A DNA stretch of 48,932 nt from Gluconobacter kondonii (GTDB lineage: Bacteria; Pseudomonadota; Alphaproteobacteria; Acetobacterales; Acetobacteraceae). The translations under genes and the position numbers were made by a program. This document shows, piece after piece, positions 36,416 to 43,951 of this stretch (the first letter of the stretch is position 1; each line of letters starts with the position of its first letter). The DNA lies in NCBI RefSeq assembly GCF_002723995.1, contig NZ_BEWP01000014.1, positions 1 to 48,932 of the forward strand. The letters run 5' to 3'. The notes beneath the pieces were generated by a model. That model was not told the origin of the DNA and searched no databases. It worked only from the letters and a program-made list of their open reading frames with translations.

Positions 36416-36772
36416 ATGAGCATGAAGAGGATGAAAATATCTCTGTCGTGCGCTGCTCTGGGCTTGTCTCTACTGAGCCAGTCGGGCGCACATGCTGGTG
36501 ATATTGTCCGGACGACTGCAACATCGTTCGATGCAAGGGCGACTGAGGGAACGTCCACAATCCCCAAAACCGGGGCTCGCACTCATTACGAAGACGGCAC
36601 GGGTGATATGCTGGTCGACAGCTTGAACGCAAGCCAGTTGGATCAGAACTACAAGGGGCCGGTCTATTATCCCGGACAACCCATTCCGCCATTCAGGCCC
36701 ATCGACACAGATCATCTGGCACCGTCAGGGCCAGAGACGGGGAAGAAGACGTCCTCATCGCACGGGACGTAG
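36416..36772 (+). CDS. Small exported protein of unknown function
   Basis: A 118-residue protein with a clear Sec signal peptide (MSMKRMKISLSCAALGLSLL then SQSGAHAG, cleavage likely after AHA). The mature part is about 90 residues, polar, with a Pro-rich end (KGPVYYPGQPIPPFRPI). The family is not recognised. A GAAGGG motif precedes ATG 36416; ATG 36422 has better spacing. It follows hsp20 on the same strand after the G-tract hairpin. Confidence 0.6.
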   Translation: MSMKRMKISLSCAALGLSLLSQSGAHAGDIVRTTATSFDARATEGTSTIPKTGARTHYEDGTGDMLVDSLNASQLDQNYKGPVYYPGQPIPPFRPIDTDHLAPSGPETGKKTSSSHGT

Positions 36773-36820
36773 CGGGGATTAAGTAAAGGCGGCGTTATAG
36801 ACCGCCTTTACTTCGGTTTT

Positions 36821-37378
36821 TCAGGATGAAGACCGTTCAGTCTCACAGCGGGCCGCAGAATTATCTTCAAGATGCGCCTGTTCCCTGGCATCGCGCGCGA
36901 CACGCGCATCCTGCTCGCGGACCAGCCAGTAGACGACACCCAGCGCCAGAACAGCCGCCGAGAGAGCGAATAGTTCCATGGCAGTCACGTCATGCAGATC
37001 CAGCAGGATGAATTTGCGGGCAATCGCCAGGAGGGCGATCAGGACGATGGTCCGCACCCGGATGACGTTCTCATGCTGGGCAAGAACGACCAGCAGGGAG
37101 TGTTTGAACTCAAGGGCGATGATAACAGTAAAGATCGCGCCAAAAATCGCCTGGAAGATCGTCTGGTTGATCGGATCGATTCCGACATAGACGACCAGAT
37201 GCCATACCACGCCGATCAGATGAATCGTCGCGATGGCGGTGACCAGCATGATGAGCGCAATCAGGGTCAGAATGATCGCCTGTTCAAAACGCTCGTAGAA
37301 TGTCAGGCCCCTGAACAGCTTGATGAAGCGGGACCAGTCCCTGCTCTGCCAGGAACGTTTCATGGAGAGGTCTTCCAT
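36821..37378 (-). CDS. PsiE-like (phosphate-starvation-inducible E) membrane protein
   Basis: From ATG 37378 the product is 185 residues; the frame extends 13 codons upstream. Four transmembrane helices are visible (FEQAIILTLIALIMLVTAIA, WHLVVYVGI to FQAIFGAIFTVIIALEFKHS, VIRVRTIVLIALLAIARKF, LFALSAAVLALGVVYWLV). The pattern ALEFKHS followed by R-x-R-T is typical of the PsiE family (PF06146). Function is unknown; the E. coli member responds to phosphate starvation. The C-terminal tail is charged and cytosolic. Confidence 0.8.
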   Translation of the reverse strand: MEDLSMKRSWQSRDWSRFIKLFRGLTFYERFEQAIILTLIALIMLVTAIATIHLIGVVWHLVVYVGIDPINQTIFQAIFGAIFTVIIALEFKHSLLVVLAQHENVIRVRTIVLIALLAIARKFILLDLHDVTAMELFALSAAVLALGVVYWLVREQDARVARDAREQAHLEDNSAARCETERSSS

Positions 37379-37537
37379 AGCCGTTTTCCCATCTATTAAT
37401 TGCGTTATAGTTCCCACGCCCTGGGTCTGGTTTTTCTTTTAGAGCAGTTCCACTGATCCAGAGTTAAAAGGACTGGTCGAACCGCTTGGATCCCTCGGAT
37501 GTGGATGCGAACTCCCCTGCGGATTGAATCAGTCTCT

Positions 37538-37558
37538 GGAAGGGCTAATGGCCCTTCC
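37538..37558 (-). terminator. Hairpin downstream of the frameshifted ORF
   Basis: GGAAGGGC (37538-37545) pairs with GCCCTTCC (37551-37558) around a 5-base loop, 3 bases beyond the minus-strand stop at 37561. No T tract, so a weak terminator call. Confidence 0.4.
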
Positions 37559-37560
37559 GG

Positions 37561-37944
37561 CTTACATCCGGTGCCAGCATGGCAGACAACAGGACAATAT
37601 TCTGGCATGATCTCGCACGGCCTTTGGCAAGATCGATGTCAGCTGGTTTTCGAGGTCTCCCAACGGCCAGCCCAAGGCCTTGGCCATGTGCGTGCGGTCA
37701 GCGCCAGGCAGAAGTTTTCGGACCACGGCGTTGGTCGGGTCGTCGCTTCCGGGTCTGACGCGGTTCTCCAGCGAGAAACCCGCTCGTAAATCTGGTGGTC
37801 AGCCGCCCGACGCATGAGGCCGCCGTATCCGCGGTCTTTTTCCTCATAGCTGAGATAGTAGGCAAGCAGGACCGCCAGTTCTGTGCTGATCTGAACGGTC
37901 GGAAGCGACATAATTTTGTTCGGTCTGTCCGTGTGAAGAGTCAT
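37561..37944 (-). pseudogene. Frameshifted small ORF coupled to the STN-domain gene
   Basis: From ATG 37944, which overlaps the STN gene stop as ATGA with GAGGAG upstream, the frame reads sensibly through ISTELAVLLAYYLSYEEKD to about 37770. Beyond that the neighbouring frame reads better (NAVVRKLLPGADRTHMAKAL, then PLGDLENQLTSIL) to a stop at 37561. A single-base indel near the TGGAGAACCGC stretch would restore about 127 residues. Whether this is decay or a sequencing error cannot be told here. The family is not recognised. Confidence 0.5.
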
Positions 37945-38495
37945 GGTGCACTCCTCAGGCCGGACCGCGTGTCATCCGATGTCAGAGCCGTCGCATCCAG
38001 AGGACTGACGCTCAAGCCAGAAACAGTGGCGGTGACGTCGATATGCACGGATCCGAACAGATGCAGGAGGGCGGCCTGAGGCGTATAGGCGCCCTTGACG
38101 GCTGCCGAGGTCCTGCCGTCCATAAGGATCGGGTCGATAAGGACCGGGCACCCGGTCTGCCGGCTCAATATCTCGATGGCGCGGGCCAGTGGCATGGATG
38201 GAATGTTTACCGGCTGCTTTTCTGTCTCGCACGACAGCATACCCTGCGGCGCATGAGCTGATGTCGGCGAGACCATTCCGACCAGCAGCATGAGGATGAG
38301 ACCGACAGCGACATGTGGCCTCTCCCTCTGCTGAAGGTGCCGAGGTTGCTTGGCCGTCTGTTCCGCTCGCTCGGTCTCTCCGGCGGAATGCGACCAAACT
38401 GGCCCCCTCGTCCCAAGTGAACGGGGCACCGGAGGATGGTTATTCCAATAGTGCTGAAGTGCCTTCAGGTTGAGAAAATGGATAAAACTCGACAT
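37941..38495 (-). CDS. Membrane-anchored or exported STN-domain protein
   Basis: From ATG 38495 the product is 184 residues. About 75 N-terminal residues are followed by a hydrophobic segment (VAVGLILMLLVGMVSPTSAHA), either a signal peptide with an AHA cleavage site or a single transmembrane anchor. The C-terminal part QPVNIPSMPLARAIEILSRQ, TGCPVLIDPILMDGRTS and VKGAYTPQAALLHLFGS is a secretin/TonB short N-terminal (STN) domain. STN domains occur at the start of FecA-type receptors and secretins and in FecR/PupR-type regulators. Here it stands alone, with no receptor or sigma-factor gene nearby. Confidence 0.65.
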   Translation of the reverse strand: MSSFIHFLNLKALQHYWNNHPPVPRSLGTRGPVWSHSAGETERAEQTAKQPRHLQQRERPHVAVGLILMLLVGMVSPTSAHAPQGMLSCETEKQPVNIPSMPLARAIEILSRQTGCPVLIDPILMDGRTSAAVKGAYTPQAALLHLFGSVHIDVTATVSGLSVSPLDATALTSDDTRSGLRSAP

Positions 38496-38534
38496 CTCCC
38501 TGTTCTCTCTGCTTTCGACTTCACCTTCAGAGAC

Positions 38535-38560
38535 GCGGGGCCTCCGATGGAAGGCCCCGC
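38535..38560 (-). terminator. 9-bp stem hairpin between HTH and STN genes
   Basis: GCGGGGCCT (38535-38543) and AGGCCCCGC (38552-38560) form a perfect stem with an 8-base loop. It lacks a T tract and could be an attenuator or an RNA-stability element within the minus-strand operon. Confidence 0.45.
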
Positions 38561-38649
38561 TCCACCCTCTCATTCGTGCGGTCGTTCCAGAAAAGATGGC
38601 GCTTCCGCTCGGAGAAGGCGTTTCTGATCTACCCGGCGCGGTCAGTGCC

Positions 38650-38919
38650 TTACGCCGCGACCGGAACTGGCGGTACGGCTCTTGCCCGCATGGGGAGACG
38701 GAACGCGAGATCAGAAGCCAGGGGATCACACCCGGCAGGGGCAACCGCGCCCGCCTGGACCAGGCGTTCCAGCGTGGAGCGAAGTCTGATCCCCGGTATA
38801 CCGGTATGGGCCACCAGAGACGTCAGCGTCACGCCACGTCCGTCATGACCGAGGCGGCGGAGCACGGAGAGGACACGCGGAGCGAGCGGATCGTCTCCGA
38901 AAAGGGGGCGCGTTACCAT
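38650..38919 (-). CDS. Small winged-helix-like protein
   Basis: The start at 38919 (MVTRPLFGDDPLAPRVLSVL) is preferred because GGAGG lies about 10 bases upstream and the ATG overlaps the stop of a short peptide ORF. The 89-residue product contains RVLSVLRRLGHDGRGVTLTS and AHTGIPGIRLRSTLERLVQ, which reads as helix, turn and recognition helix followed by a wing (AGAVAPAGCDPLASDLAFRL). Probably a DNA-binding regulator; the family is not certain. Confidence 0.55.
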   Translation of the reverse strand: MVTRPLFGDDPLAPRVLSVLRRLGHDGRGVTLTSLVAHTGIPGIRLRSTLERLVQAGAVAPAGCDPLASDLAFRLPMRARAVPPVPVAA

Positions 38920-39011
38920 GATACGCTTCCCTCCAGTCGGTTGCGCCATCTCCGGGCGGCTGTGCGCAGGGAGCGGCGATAGCGGGAATAAAGTCCTTTC
39001 AGTGTCGACAT
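38913..39011 (-). CDS. 32-residue basic peptide ORF upstream of the HTH gene
   Basis: ATG 39011 is preceded by GGAGG (39018-39022) with 6-base spacing. The peptide is strongly basic (MSTLKGLYSRYRRSLRTAAR, then RWRNRLEGSVSW). Its stop TAA overlaps the start of the HTH gene (ATGGTAA). It may be a real basic peptide, or a leader whose translation couples the downstream gene. Confidence 0.45.
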   Translation of the reverse strand: MSTLKGLYSRYRRSLRTAARRWRNRLEGSVSW

Positions 39012-39287
39012 CCACATCCTCCGATTAAAGCAACATGGACTCCAGTTGTCTGGCTCACAGAGCCTATGCCGGACCCGATGGCGTCCGGCGAAAGCAAGAT
39101 TGGAAGAGATGCTTGCCTCGTCAAGGGGGCACGAAATGCAGATTCTTTTTCATGAATAATTTTATTATTTATATTTGTATTTATTTTTTGTGGCGGTGTT
39201 GCGGACGGAAACTACAGGGGTTTTGTTGATATTCGTTAACCATCATGGCGATGATCGCGGAAAATCAATATATTTTCCTTCTATGAT
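39012..39287. other. Intergenic stretch without a gene
   Basis: Contains the presumed minus-strand promoter of the peptide/HTH group, a GCCGGAC...GTCCGGC hairpin near 39068-39090 and an AT-rich segment around 39150-39190. No ORF with a ribosome site was found. Confidence 0.4.
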
Positions 39288-39312
39288 GGTGGCCCGGGGT
39301 TTTCCGGCCACC
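39288..39312 (-). terminator. Hairpin after the exported-protein gene
   Basis: GGTGGCC (39288-39294) pairs with GGCCACC (39306-39312), just 7 bases beyond the minus-strand stop at 39320. A short T-poor tail follows. Confidence 0.5.
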
Positions 39313-39319
39313 ACCTGTT

Positions 39320-39892
39320 TTAGAGAGCGCTTCCAGCGCGTCCGTTTGTCGGGACTTCCGTCCGCGTCTCGACGGCGGGCGTCAGAGCCGTCGAACCAGC
39401 CTTTTGATCTCCGGGATTGTCAACTGCCATCGGCGCGGGGAGCGTCGCACAGGACTTGCTTCCGGTGCGTGACACATGAACGATTGGCGCCGCCTGACCG
39501 TTTGATGTGATCGTGATCGTCTGCGTACAGGCGCTGGGTCCACCGGTGCTGACCGCCTCGAAACGCTGCCAGGACATGCTCTGTTTCGGGAGGTCATGAC
39601 CAACAGCCGGAACGGCGCGCAGGACGCCGTCCAGCCGCGAGCCCAATGTCCGATCGACCGCCTCCATGAGAGCCATATTGCGTGCCATCATGCGATCAAC
39701 GGCCTCGAACATGTCGATATCAGGCATTGCCGCTGTCGTTGCGATGCCCTGGACCGGGACCAGGATACCGACCTGGTGTCCCCGTGCATCAACGACGCGC
39801 AACGTATCCTGAGCCTGCGCAGGCAGGGCAGCCGCGCCGCAGGCCAGTGTAGCAACAAAGGTGCCGGCCTGAATCATACGAGAAAAATGCAT
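39320..39892 (-). CDS. Exported protein of unknown function
   Basis: The start at 39892 (MHFSRMIQAGTFVATLACGA then AALPAQAQD) has GGAGG about 9 bases upstream; the frame runs on to 39952. The 190-residue product has a Sec signal peptide with cleavage after AQA. The mature part contains a helical stretch (FEAVDRMMARNMALMEAVDR), then a beta-rich part with two Cys (SACTQTITIT and KSCATLP) that could form a disulphide. The tail is low-complexity. The family is not recognised. It is upstream of, and on the same strand as, the HTH/STN group. Confidence 0.6.
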   Translation of the reverse strand: MHFSRMIQAGTFVATLACGAAALPAQAQDTLRVVDARGHQVGILVPVQGIATTAAMPDIDMFEAVDRMMARNMALMEAVDRTLGSRLDGVLRAVPAVGHDLPKQSMSWQRFEAVSTGGPSACTQTITITSNGQAAPIVHVSRTGSKSCATLPAPMAVDNPGDQKAGSTALTPAVETRTEVPTNGRAGSAL

Positions 39893-39997
39893 TTTGGAAT
39901 CCTCCGTGTCTGTTAAGCAGTGTCGGACGACGCGGAAAATATGGAGCGCCAAGAATTAGCCCGCAAGGAGTTAAATGGTGATATCTAGCAACTGTGT

Positions 39998-40857
39998 TTA
40001 AGCGGCGGAGCTAATGCGCCATGGCACTCCAGTTTTGAGGATAGCATTGGCGATTGTGATGAGGCGCCGTGCGATAGCGACGATCACTAGTTTATGTGGT
40101 TTACCCCGCTCTTTCATGCGCTTGGCAACAGCTTTCAGAACTGGATTATGGCAGGCAGCTGCCAATCCTGCCTGGAACAGCACGTGGCGGAGAGATCTTC
40201 TTCCCCCTGAAATGACCCGTTTCCCACGCATCGCGCCACTATCATGAGCCATTGGCGCAAGACCAGTCATTGCAGCGGCTTCTGTCGCTGTCATGCGGCC
40301 GAGCTCTGGCATTTCTGCGAGAAGCATGGCGACTGATACCGGGCCAATACCAGGAATGGAACGGAGAAGCTCTGCTTTGGCGGAGAGTTCTTCTGCCTCT
40401 CCGATAACACTTTCAATCCGTTGTTCAAGCTCGCTGATCTGGCTTTCGAGAAATGCTTTGAGACTGCTGTCCATATCCTCCAGTTCAGCGCTCACACCCT
40501 GCTTGCGGCGTGCCGAAATCTGGGCAGAAAGCCGTTTACGTGCCTCCACCATCTGAGCTCTGCGCACCGTCAGTGCCCGCAGAAACTGGAGCTTCTCATC
40601 CGGCAGTGTTCGTCCTGCTTCTGGACGAAAAGCCATAAAGCGCGCAATCAATTCCGCATCGATCTGATCGGTTTTCGCGCGTTTCCCCATGGCGAGTGCG
40701 AAAGCTTTGATCTGTGCTGGAGGCAACTGGACGGCATTGAGTCCCATACTGATGAGAACACCCCAGAGTGCCCATTCCTGTCCACCGGTTGCTTCAAATC
40801 CAACCGTGAGACCGTCCGGCATACTCTGAAGAGTTTCCAGTAATCTGGCATGGCCAT
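39998..40857 (-). pseudogene. IS110-family transposase, N-terminus cut off
   Basis: The frame is open from the IS3 edge (about 40857, reading GHARLLETLQSMPDGLTVGF) to a stop at 39998. KTDQIDAELIARFMAF carries a RuvC-like DEDD acidic residue. The C-terminal Tnp_20 part ELLRSIPGIGPVSVAMLLAE with LAPMAHDSGAMRGKRVISGG carries the conserved Ser. The first ~45 residues with the first catalytic Asp are missing, so it is inactive. It belongs to a different IS110 lineage from the element at 42200. Confidence 0.82.
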
Positions 40858-40918
40858 CAGAGGTGGACCCGTCTGTTCGGACAGTTTTTGGGTTTGAATA
40901 AGCTATACCCGGTTATTG

Positions 40919-41788
40919 TTATGCCGCCCTTCTGACAGCGTTGCTGTTGGCCATCTGGTCCGGGGTTAACCCCGGACCAGATGATGTCGGCACGTCATGA
41001 TACGCCTCATCGGGCGTACGTCCAGCCAGCGCCATATGCGGACGCCTTTCGTTATAATGGGCGATCCATCTGCTAAGCCCGGCCCTCAGCTCTGATCCGG
41101 TCTCGAACGCGTGCAGGTAGACGCATTCATATTTCAGCGACCGCCACAGACGCTCGATGAATACATTATCCAGCCATCGCCCACGCCCGTCCATACTGAT
41201 GCGGATCTGACGCTCTTCCAGTATCCCGGTGAAACGGGGTGTCGTAAATTGCGACCCCTGGTCAGTATTGAAAATGTCCGGGGCGCCATAGCGCATGAGG
41301 GCATCCTGTAGCGCCTCGATACAGAACTCCACGTCCATCGTGTTCGACAGACGCCAGGACAGGACCTTGCGCGTGAACCAGTCCATGATCGCCACGAGAT
41401 AGAGAAATCCCCGTTTCATGGGAATATATGTGATATCGGAACACCAGACCTGGTCAGGCCGATTGATGACCAGATCCCGCAGCAGATAGGGATATTTCCG
41501 ATGCTCCGGATGGGGCACGGTCGTGCGCGGCTTCTGGTAGATCGCCCGCAGGCCCATGAGCCGCCGGACCCGCTTGCGGCCCACTTCATGTCCCAGGCGG
41601 CGCAGATGCCATGTCATCTGCCGTGAGCCATAATACGGCGTTTCCAGGAACTGGCCGTCGATCAGCCGCATCAACGCCAGATTGGCCTCGCTCTGTGGCG
41701 CAGGCCGATAGTAGACGCCAGACCGGTTGAGATGCAGCAGCGTGCATTGCCGCACGACCGAAAGCCGGGGACGCTGTGGGTCAATCAT
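40919..41788 (-). CDS. IS3-family OrfB transposase (rve integrase core)
   Basis: A 289-residue protein. An HTH_21-type segment precedes the DDE integrase core: first Asp in WCSDITYIPMKRGF, second Asp in FNTDQGSQFTTPRF, Glu in NVFIERLWRSLKYE. Compared with the remnants at 61 and 33834 it lacks three residues (AIM) in the RRLMGLRAIY segment, possibly a small in-frame deletion. The ATG overlaps the orfA stop; the active protein would be the OrfAB fusion made by -1 frameshifting. Confidence 0.9.
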   Translation of the reverse strand: MIDPQRPRLSVVRQCTLLHLNRSGVYYRPAPQSEANLALMRLIDGQFLETPYYGSRQMTWHLRRLGHEVGRKRVRRLMGLRAIYQKPRTTVPHPEHRKYPYLLRDLVINRPDQVWCSDITYIPMKRGFLYLVAIMDWFTRKVLSWRLSNTMDVEFCIEALQDALMRYGAPDIFNTDQGSQFTTPRFTGILEERQIRISMDGRGRWLDNVFIERLWRSLKYECVYLHAFETGSELRAGLSRWIAHYNERRPHMALAGRTPDEAYHDVPTSSGPGLTPDQMANSNAVRRAA

Positions 41789-42096
41789 CTGCCGCCTCTG
41801 ATCACGCCCAACCGAACAGAGGCATCGCGTAAAAAATCCCGTTCCACGAGAAGCTCGCCAATCTTCGCGTGCAGTTTCTCCACATCGGCAGGGCTGACCA
41901 GGGGCTCAGACACCGCCTTCCCCGAAAAGGTTGCCGCCATGCCCTCGACTGCCTGGCGCTTCCACTGGGCAATCATCGTCTGATGCACACCATGTTTCGA
42001 AGCCAGTTCCGCCAGCGTCAGCTCCCCACGGATCGCCTCCAGCGCAACCCGTGACTTGAACTCCGCCGCATACCTCTTGCGCGTAACCTTGCCCAT
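41785..42096 (-). CDS. IS3-family OrfA
   Basis: A 103-residue protein. A helix-turn-helix lies in LTLAELASKHGVHQTMIAQW, and a leucine-zipper-like coil follows in PADVEKLHAKIGELLVERDF. It binds the IS ends and, as OrfAB, supplies the N-terminus of the transposase. It is intact, but the leader upstream is interrupted by the IS1111-like element, so its native promoter is separated. Confidence 0.9.
   Translation of the reverse strand: MGKVTRKRYAAEFKSRVALEAIRGELTLAELASKHGVHQTMIAQWKRQAVEGMAATFSGKAVSEPLVSPADVEKLHAKIGELLVERDFLRDASVRLGVIRGGR
41830..41836 (-). promoter_or_regulatory. Slippery heptamer for -1 frameshifting in the IS3 element
   Basis: On the minus strand the heptamer T_TTT_TTA lies in the orfA frame, about 45 bases before the orfA stop. 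A -1 slip leads into the orfB frame with no intervening stop. The same site is at 13-19 in the first copy. Confidence 0.7.
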
Positions 42097-42199
42097 AAAA
42101 CCCGTCCTCTTTCAGGTCGGATTATAGACCCAATGACCGTCATTCGCCTCGTTTTCCGAGGTCAGGGGGAGCGTAAGCTCACTTTGTCAGGAGAGGAGA

Positions 42200-43309
42200 A
42201 TGACAATGTCGACTGCGAAATTTATTGGCCTGGACGTTCACAAGGAGACAATTGCCGTGGCGGTCGCCAATGACGGGCGATCGGGAGAGATCCGGTTCCA
42301 CGGGACTATTCCCAACACGCCCGATGCCATACGGCGCCTGGTGGCACGCCTGGCAGCGCCCGATGTCACGCTCCACTTCTGCTATGAAGCAGGCGGCTGT
42401 GGATATGGTATCTATCGTCAGTTGACCGACCTGGGCGTGGAATGCAGCGTCATCGCCCCATCTGTAATACCGCGCAAGCCAGCCTACAGGGTGAAGACGG
42501 ACAGGAGAGACGCCCAGATGCTGGCGCGCCTGCTGCGCTCGGGCGAACTGACAGCAATCTGGGTGCCGGACGAGGCGCACGAAGCCATCCGGGATCTGAT
42601 CCGGGGACGTCGGCAGGCGAAACAGGATCTGGTTGCCAGCCGGCAAACAGTATTGAGCTTCCTGCTTCGCCATGGGCGCAAATTCACCGGGCGATCGAAT
42701 TGGACCAAGGCGCATTGGCGCTGGCTCAGTGAGCAGGCCTTCGACGCACCGCATCAGCAATTCGTGTTCGGTGAAGGTATCCGACGGATTGAGGAGGCAC
42801 AGCATCGCTGCGACAGGCTGGACTCCATGCTGGTGGAAGCACTGCCGCAATGGTCGCTGGCTCCTCTGGTTCAGGCGTTGCAGGCCCTCCGTGGTGTCGG
42901 GCTCGTGGTGGCCGCGACCTTGGTTGCCGAAATTGGCGATCTCAGTCGCTTTGATACGCCCAAGCAACTGATGAGCTGGCTTGGCCTAGTTCCCTCGGAG
43001 GCGTCCAGCGGCGCCCGCACCCGCCGTGGTGCGATAACAAAGACGGGGAACCGGGAGGCACGGGCGATGCTGGTAGAGGCGGCATGGTCGTATCGCCTGC
43101 CGGCGCGCGAAGAGAGGCGATATCAAATGCGCGTCGAAGGCTTGCCGGAGGATATCAGGGCCATCGCGTGGAAAGCCCAGGTCCGTCTTTGTCAGCGCTA
43201 CCGCTTGTTGGCATCGACCGGAAAGGCCCTGCCAAAAGTGATTACGGCGATCGCCCGCGAGCTGGTCGGGTTCATCTGGGATATCGGTCGACGTATACAG
43301 CCAATCTGA
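42200..43309 (+). CDS. IS110-family transposase (DEDD recombinase)
   Basis: A 369-residue protein. The RuvC-like domain has Asp12 in FIGLDVHKETIAVAV, Glu63 in FCYEAGGCGYG and Asp101/Asp104 in VKTDRRDAQMLARLL. A coiled-coil linker follows, then the Tnp_20 domain with ALRGVGLVVAATLVAEIGDL and SWLGLVPSEASSGARTRRGA, containing the catalytic Ser. GGAGAGGAGA precedes the ATG. IS110 recombinases are guided by a bridge RNA made from a non-coding end. Confidence 0.92.
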   Translation: MTMSTAKFIGLDVHKETIAVAVANDGRSGEIRFHGTIPNTPDAIRRLVARLAAPDVTLHFCYEAGGCGYGIYRQLTDLGVECSVIAPSVIPRKPAYRVKTDRRDAQMLARLLRSGELTAIWVPDEAHEAIRDLIRGRRQAKQDLVASRQTVLSFLLRHGRKFTGRSNWTKAHWRWLSEQAFDAPHQQFVFGEGIRRIEEAQHRCDRLDSMLVEALPQWSLAPLVQALQALRGVGLVVAATLVAEIGDLSRFDTPKQLMSWLGLVPSEASSGARTRRGAITKTGNREARAMLVEAAWSYRLPAREERRYQMRVEGLPEDIRAIAWKAQVRLCQRYRLLASTGKALPKVITAIARELVGFIWDIGRRIQPI

Positions 43310-43598
43310 TAGGGAATTCCGCGCCCGATTATTGGACCTGACGGGCGTGCCGCGAAGACCAGGCAAGATGGGTAATCCTCGTTGTAAGCTGGGGCAGGTT
43401 TCGACCGACGCCCGTCTATAGAGAGAGGAAGGCCCACGACGGAAATGGGAAATGCGGTAGCCAACCCGCGGATGAGAGCATGATCAATCGTCGTCGATCG
43501 GCTCGCGGCACACCCGTCAGGTCCACTATCAGTTTTTGGTCACACCAGACACCAGTCATGGTGTAGGCTTCTTGCAACTGCACTCCCCTAATGACGGT
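43310..43598 (+). ncRNA. Candidate bridge-RNA region of the IS1111-like element
   Basis: The ~290 bases downstream of the transposase hold no ORF. In IS1111-group elements the long right-hand non-coding end encodes the bridge RNA that pairs with target and donor DNA. Position and length fit. I did not fold the sequence or identify the guide loops. Confidence 0.4.
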
Positions 43599-43642
43599 CA
43601 TGAGAGCTTATTGCCCTGTCCGAAAAATGGGGTCCACCTCTG

Positions 43643-43753
43643 TCGATGCCAAAATCTCCGGTCGAAGTTTCTCGCCAAATTAGTTCAAGGTCGGCCAACT
43701 TGGCCTGAATGGCCGCGATGCCCTTTCGTTCAGTGGCATAGTATCTCCGCATG
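43643..43753 (-). pseudogene. N-terminal fragment of an unrecognised gene cut by the IS3 end
   Basis: From ATG 43753 a frame reads MRRYYATERKGIAAIQAKLA and continues DLELIWRETSTGDFGID up to the IS3 terminal repeat. It then runs on inside IS sequence. It looks like the start of a real gene whose remainder is lost. Between 43754 and 43951 I see no gene. Confidence 0.35.
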
Positions 43754-43951
43754 ATTCAGGTTTCCAATTTTTGCAGCTCTTATACGATTATCACCGCTTC
43801 GGGGAGTAAGTCATGCTGCGTCGTGCATGGATGTCGCAGAAGGGCTGAGAGCCGCTTCAAGCCGGGCAAGCGCTGCCCTAGAAAGTGATCTCAAGAGGGG
43901 GTGTTCAGCGTCCCCGCTGCCGACGTCAAAGCCCATCGCTAGACCATCAGT

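Larger units (their letters stand above)
42138..43598 (+). mobile_element. IS110-family, IS1111-like element inside an IS3 element
   Basis: It holds a 369-residue transposase with about 60 non-coding bases before it and about 290 after it, the IS1111 arrangement. The junctions carry AATGACCGTCATT (42132-42144) and, inverted, AATGACGGTCAT (43590-43601), near-palindromes that probably represent the target core plus subterminal repeats. IS110 elements make no classical terminal repeats, so the exact ends are estimated. Confidence 0.7.
40858..43642 (-). mobile_element. IS3-family element interrupted by an IS1111-like element
   Basis: The 27-bp ends are 40858-40884 and 43616-43642, inverted repeats of each other beginning CAGAGGTGGACCC and sharing TTCGGACAG. 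Between them on the minus strand lie orfA and orfB, with a second IS (about 42138-43598) inserted in the leader between the 5' end and orfA. Flanks differ (a truncated IS110 gene on the left, an ORF fragment on the right), so no target duplication is visible. Confidence 0.82.

Noticed and set aside
38496-38744. N-terminal extension of the STN-domain ORF.
   Set aside because: It overlaps the HTH gene in another frame and a strong hairpin, and has no ribosome site at its ATG.
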